From Gracilibacillus alcaliphilus (GTDB taxonomy: Bacteria; Bacillota; Bacilli; Bacillales; Amphibacillaceae): a stretch of 64,000 nt of DNA. The stretch lies in NCBI RefSeq assembly GCF_016909015.1, contig NZ_JAFBFA010000023.1, positions 22,096 to 86,095 on the forward strand. The letters are read 5' to 3'. A program made the position numbers and the translations under genes. The notes beneath the pieces are model-generated. The model was not told the origin of the DNA and ran no database searches. It was given only the letters and a program-made list of their open reading frames with translations. Below are positions 60,406 through 64,000 of this stretch, one piece after another (position 1 is the first letter of the stretch; each line of letters starts with the position of its first letter).

Positions 60406-60932
60406 ATACCGCCTATATTGCGTTAGGATCCAATATAGCACCGCGGTTAGACTTTTTGACTCAGGCAATTGAACTGCTACAGCAGCAAGAAACCATTAAC
60501 ATTACGAAGCAGTCTTCTATCTATGAAACAGAACCGGTAGGATTGGTAGAACAGGATCCATTTTTAAACATGGTCATTTCGTTAGAAACGGAATTAAAGC
60601 CAGAAGAACTGTTAGACACTTGTCAACAGATAGAACAATTACTGGGAAGAAAGAGAGACATTCGTTGGGGGCCAAGAACGATAGACCTTGACATTTTGCT
60701 GTATAATCAAACGTATATTGAATCTGATCGTTTACTAATACCACACCCAAGATTGCATGAAAGAGCATTTGTATTAATACCATTAGCTGAAGTAAGTCCT
60801 TCTCTCTATATAAGAGGTCTTGACCAGACTATCTCGGAGTTACTCACCCAATTACCGTTACAAGACAAAGAAGGAGTAATAGCATGTCAACCAATAGAAG
60901 GGGTAAACGAATCAAAGCCTTTCGAAAATTGA
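60402..60932 (+). CDS. folK: 2-amino-4-hydroxy-6-hydroxymethyldihydropteridine pyrophosphokinase
   Basis: Pyrophosphorylates hydroxymethyl-dihydropterin, the step before FolP. Length 176. Signature GPRTIDLDILLY (about 87-98) with the two metal Asp, and the N-terminal YIALGSNIAPR. The frame opens at 60315 inside folB; ATG 60402 overlaps the folB stop in an ATGA-type coupling. It overlaps yazB by 49 bases. Confidence 0.97.
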   Translation: MNTAYIALGSNIAPRLDFLTQAIELLQQQETINITKQSSIYETEPVGLVEQDPFLNMVISLETELKPEELLDTCQQIEQLLGRKRDIRWGPRTIDLDILLYNQTYIESDRLLIPHPRLHERAFVLIPLAEVSPSLYIRGLDQTISELLTQLPLQDKEGVIACQPIEGVNESKPFEN

Positions 60933-61090
60933 AAGGTTATACCCAAATCAGTTTTGCCGAAGCTATCGGTATGTCTGTCACTTATCTGGGAGAAATTGAA
61001 AGGGGCAGAAAAGAACCGACCACAGAGCAATTAAAGAAAATTACAGAACAGCTAGGAATTACCTTAGAAGAGTTAGATCCAGATGCATGA
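60884..61090 (+). CDS. yazB: YazB, small XRE-type helix-turn-helix protein
   Basis: A 68-residue Cro/C1-type regulator: helix-turn-helix at about 19-40 (TQISFAEAIGMSVTYLGEIE). It is conserved in this place between folK and dusB in Bacillaceae; target unknown. Its ATG lies inside folK, with AAGAAGGAG 6 bases before it. Confidence 0.93.
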   Translation: MSTNRRGKRIKAFRKLKGYTQISFAEAIGMSVTYLGEIERGRKEPTTEQLKKITEQLGITLEELDPDA

Positions 61091-61105
61091 AAAAAGGAGG
61101 GGAAT

Positions 61106-62098
61106 ATGATGTGGAAGGTAGATGATATCACGATTAAGAATCAAGTTGTCTTAGCTCCGATGGCAGGTGTAAGTAACTGGGCGTTTCGGTTAACAGTCAA
61201 AGAATTCGGAGCAGGATTAGTTTGTGCAGAAATGGTCAGTGATAAAGGCATTGTCAGCAAAAATAAAAAAACGATGAATATGCTTTTTATTGATGAAGAA
61301 GAAAAACCAATGAGTTTGCAAATATATGGCGGCCATCGTGATACATTGGTAGAAGCAGCTCAATTTGTAGATAAAAATACGAATGCCGATATTATTGATA
61401 TTAATATGGGCTGCCCAGTGCCCAAGATCACAAAATGTGATGCAGGTTCCCGCTGGCTGTTACAGCCTGATAAGATTTATGAAATTGTATCGGAAGTGGT
61501 ACAGGCCGTAGATAAACCAGTAACAGTAAAGATGAGAACCGGGTGGGACAGCGATAGTATCTATGCCTTAGAGAATGCTCATGCCCTGCAAGAGGCTGGT
61601 GCCAAGGCAATTGCCTTACACGGCCGCACAAGGGAACAAATGTATGAGGGAAAAGCAGATTGGGATATTATCCGCCGTGTCAAAGAAGCTGTCCATCTTC
61701 CTGTGATTGGTAATGGAGATATTGATTCACCGCAAACAGCCAAACAGAGGTTGGAGGAGACTGGTGTGGATGCGATTATGATAGGGAGAGCAGCATTAGG
61801 TAACCCTTGGATTATGTATCAAACAGTTAAATACTTAGAAACCGGGGAATTAATCAATGAGCCGACACCAGCTGAGAAAATGAAGGTATGTCTACTGCAT
61901 GCGGAACGCTTATTAAGGCTTAAGGGAGAGCGTGTGGCTATGATGGAAATGCGCAAGCATGCCGCATGGTATCTGAAAGGTTTAAAAGGCACCGGTAAGG
62001 TTCGTAATCTGATCAACCATATGGAAACGAAGGAAGAATTAGAGGAGTTACTGTATGATTATGTAGCGCAGCTGGAACAGAAGACAAGAGTTTCCTAG
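61106..62098 (+). CDS. dusB: tRNA-dihydrouridine synthase (YacF/DusB)
   Basis: An FMN-dependent reductase forming dihydrouridine in tRNA. Length 330. TIM-barrel motifs: VVLAPMAGVSNWAFR (about 13-27), SLQIYGG (about 71-77), NMGCPVPKITKCDAGS with the catalytic Cys near 102, KMRTGWD (about 142) and GNGDIDSP with the phosphate-binding GRAALGNPW later. AAGGAGGGG precedes the ATG pair at 61106. Confidence 0.95.
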   Translation: MMWKVDDITIKNQVVLAPMAGVSNWAFRLTVKEFGAGLVCAEMVSDKGIVSKNKKTMNMLFIDEEEKPMSLQIYGGHRDTLVEAAQFVDKNTNADIIDINMGCPVPKITKCDAGSRWLLQPDKIYEIVSEVVQAVDKPVTVKMRTGWDSDSIYALENAHALQEAGAKAIALHGRTREQMYEGKADWDIIRRVKEAVHLPVIGNGDIDSPQTAKQRLEETGVDAIMIGRAALGNPWIMYQTVKYLETGELINEPTPAEKMKVCLLHAERLLRLKGERVAMMEMRKHAAWYLKGLKGTGKVRNLINHMETKEELEELLYDYVAQLEQKTRVS

Positions 62099-62205
62099 CG
62101 GCTAGCATTGACATAACGTTATTGCTTTTCTATACTAAAGCATGACTAAAATATTGCCGGTTTTTGTGATATACAAATACGATCTTTTTATTGAGGTGAA
62201 ATAGA

Positions 62206-63687
62206 ATGAGTGAAGAAATTAATGAGCAAATGCGGGTTCGCTTAGAAAAAATGGAAAGCTACCGTGAACAAGGGATAGATCCATTTGGCGACAAGTTTGT
62301 TCGTTCTGACTTAGCAGAAGAACTGCGTCAGAATTATGATGCTTTATCCAAAGAAGAGCTAGAAGAACAAGCGATTCAAACAACCGTTGCAGGGCGGATT
62401 ATGACCAAGCGCGGCAAAGGAAAGGCTGGATTTTCTCATATTCAAGATTTAAGCGGTCAAATCCAATTATATGTTCGTAAAGACCAAATTGGTGATGAAG
62501 CATATGAAATCTTTAAATCAGCTGACTTAGGGGATATTGTCGGTGTAACAGGAACGGTTTTTAAGACAAACGTAGGGGAATTATCGGTAAAGGCAAAAGA
62601 ATTTACGCTGTTAACTAAATCATTGCGTCCGCTGCCGGAGAAATTCCATGGTTTGAAAGATGTCGAACAACGTTACCGCCAGCGCTATTTAGATTTGATT
62701 ACGAATATGGATAGCAAAAATACCTTTGTGTTGCGTAGCAAAATTATTCAATCGATGCGCCGTTATTTAGATGAACGAGGCTTCCTAGAAGTCGAAACGC
62801 CCATGATGCATAGCATTGCAGGCGGTGCCTCTGCCCGTCCCTTTAAGACACATCATAATGCTTTAGATATACCGTTATACATGCGAATTGCGATCGAATT
62901 ACATCTCAAACGCCTGATTGTAGGTGGTATGGAAAAAGTTTACGAAATAGGCCGTGTATTCCGTAATGAAGGGGTATCCACGCGCCATAATCCAGAATTT
63001 ACAATGATAGAGCTTTATGAAGCATATGCAGATTACAACGATATCATGAAGCTGGTGGAAGAGTTAGTAGCCCATATCGCAGAAGAAGTAACAGGTTCTA
63101 CTATTATTACGTACGGCCAAGATGAGGTGGATTTAACGCCACAGTGGACAAGACTTCACATGGTGGATGCTATTAAAGAATATACAGGTGTCGACTTCTG
63201 GAAGCAGATGACAGATGAAGAAGCCCACGCATTAGCCAAAGAACATGGTGTGGAAGTAGATGGTAATATGACATATGGCCATATTGTCAATGAATTCTTT
63301 GAACAAAGAGTAGAAGATAAACTAATTCAACCGACCTTTGTTTATGGACATCCAGTAGCAATCTCACCATTAGCGAAGAAAAATAAAGAAGATGAACGTT
63401 TCACAGACCGTTTTGAATTGTTTATTGTGGGCCGAGAGCATGCCAATGCCTTCTCTGAGTTAAATGACCCAATTGATCAAAGAGAACGTTTTGAAGCACA
63501 AGTAAAAGAGAAAGAACAAGGAAATGATGAAGCGCATGAAATGGACGAAGATTTCTTAGAAGCTTTAGAATATGGAATGCCGCCAACTGGAGGGCTAGGT
63601 ATTGGTATTGACCGACTTGTTATGCTTTTGACTAATTCTCCATCGATCAGAGACGTGCTGCTATTCCCACAAATGCGTAATAAATAA
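62206..63687 (+). CDS. lysS: lysyl-tRNA synthetase, class II
   Basis: Charges tRNA-Lys. Length 493. The N-terminal OB-fold anticodon domain (about 55-150, VAGRIMTKRGKGKAGFSHIQD) is followed by the class II core: motif 1 around FLEVETPMMHSIAGGAS, motif 2 FRNEGVSTRHNPEFTMIE, motif 3 GGLGIGIDRLVML. It lies after dusB and before an rRNA operon, as in B. subtilis. Confidence 0.98.
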   Translation: MSEEINEQMRVRLEKMESYREQGIDPFGDKFVRSDLAEELRQNYDALSKEELEEQAIQTTVAGRIMTKRGKGKAGFSHIQDLSGQIQLYVRKDQIGDEAYEIFKSADLGDIVGVTGTVFKTNVGELSVKAKEFTLLTKSLRPLPEKFHGLKDVEQRYRQRYLDLITNMDSKNTFVLRSKIIQSMRRYLDERGFLEVETPMMHSIAGGASARPFKTHHNALDIPLYMRIAIELHLKRLIVGGMEKVYEIGRVFRNEGVSTRHNPEFTMIELYEAYADYNDIMKLVEELVAHIAEEVTGSTIITYGQDEVDLTPQWTRLHMVDAIKEYTGVDFWKQMTDEEAHALAKEHGVEVDGNMTYGHIVNEFFEQRVEDKLIQPTFVYGHPVAISPLAKKNKEDERFTDRFELFIVGREHANAFSELNDPIDQRERFEAQVKEKEQGNDEAHEMDEDFLEALEYGMPPTGGLGIGIDRLVMLLTNSPSIRDVLLFPQMRNK

Positions 63688-63690
63688 GCC

Positions 63691-63722
63691 AGTAAGCTAT
63701 GCCTGAACAGGCATAGCTTACT
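63691..63722 (+). terminator. hairpin after lysS
   Basis: AGTAAGCTATGCCTG pairs perfectly with CAGGCATAGCTTACT around two bases. No T-run follows on the plus strand, so it may be a weak terminator or a processing site. Confidence 0.5.
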
Positions 63723-63749
63723 AAAATCTAAAAAAAGTAAAAATTTATA

Positions 63750-63779
63750 TTGACGTTTGAATTCTTTATATGGTATATT
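63750..63779 (+). promoter_or_regulatory. rRNA operon promoter P1
   Basis: TTGACG at 63750-63755 and TATATT at 63774-63779, spacing 18. Two tandem promoters ahead of 16S rRNA are typical of Bacillus. No coding gene is seen from 63688 to the end. Confidence 0.7.
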
Positions 63780-63848
63780 ATTAAACGTCGCTGAAAACGG
63801 CAATTAAATATTGTAAACTTTCAGATGAAAAATAATCTTGAAAAGTTG

Positions 63849-63877
63849 TTGACAACAACCGTTGCAGGTGATAAAAT
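63849..63877 (+). promoter_or_regulatory. rRNA operon promoter P2 and leader
   Basis: TTGACA at 63849-63854 and TAAAAT at 63872-63877, spacing 17. The leader that follows (CATTGAAAACTGAACAAAAC near 63916) is the usual Bacillaceae sequence before 16S rRNA. The 16S gene itself begins outside the window. Confidence 0.85.
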
Positions 63878-64000
63878 ATAAAAGCTGTCGCAAAAACAGC
63901 GAAACAACATTGATCATTGAAAACTGAACAAAACAACCAGTATGTAAAAGAAGAAAAAAGCAATATGCTAGCTTGTCAAAAGCGAGCACAAGACAACTAT

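Overview
The window is a low-GC Firmicute chromosome segment from a spore-forming member of the Bacillaceae. Gene order follows the Bacillus subtilis origin-proximal region: glmU-prs-ctc-pth-fin-mfd-spoVT, then yabM-yabN-rqcP-yabP-yabQ-divIC-yabR-tRNA-Met-spoIIE-yabS-yabT-tilS-hpt-ftsH-coaX-hslO-cysK, then folP-folB-folK-yazB-dusB-lysS, ending in the promoters of an rRNA operon. Composition and gene style suggest a halophilic or alkaliphilic genus such as Gracilibacillus or Amphibacillus; the genus is a guess.

Three conserved blocks (1-9.4 kb, 40-58.6 kb, 59-64 kb) carry housekeeping and sporulation genes. Between spoVT and yabM, which are neighbours in B. subtilis, lies about 30 kb of accessory DNA (9.6-40 kb). 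It holds two divergent catabolic units. The first (minus strand, 11-22.6 kb) has a membrane-anchored AraC-type regulator, a family-5 binding-protein ABC transporter (lipoprotein, two permeases, two ATPases) and two Cys-type sulfatases without signal peptides. The second (plus strand, 24.7-37.6 kb) has a YesM/YesN-type two-component system, an LplABC-type importer (lipoprotein, two permeases, no ATPase), two large paralogous proteins that look like alpha/alpha-toroid glycosidases, and a beta-helix protein broken by one stop codon. Together they look like a system for importing (possibly sulfated) oligosaccharides and dismantling them inside the cell; the substrate cannot be read from the sequence. 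A methyltransferase-like gene behind a T-box leader whose specifier reads as UGG (Trp) lies between the two units. The accessory segment also holds most of the broken genes (folD, a uridine-kinase-like gene, the beta-helix gene, a small secreted protein) and nearly all TTG start codons.

The most unusual sequence-level feature is a dispersed intergenic element with four copies (4.2, 37.8, 41.7 and 58.6 kb) and a possible end fragment (50.8 kb). Its ends are inverted repeats related to GTTCAAAAAGTCC. Three copies carry a nested stem-loop module of fixed geometry; the copy at 58.6 kb carries two such modules in tandem with unrelated stem sequences but the same linkers and loop lengths. A second hairpin shows two compensatory base-pair changes between copies. 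This points to selection on a folded RNA or single-stranded DNA. No transposase is visible in any copy. A second palindrome-rich interval (45.6-46.1 kb) and a stem-rich spacer between the two glycosidase-like genes (33.9-34.3 kb) also deserve attention.
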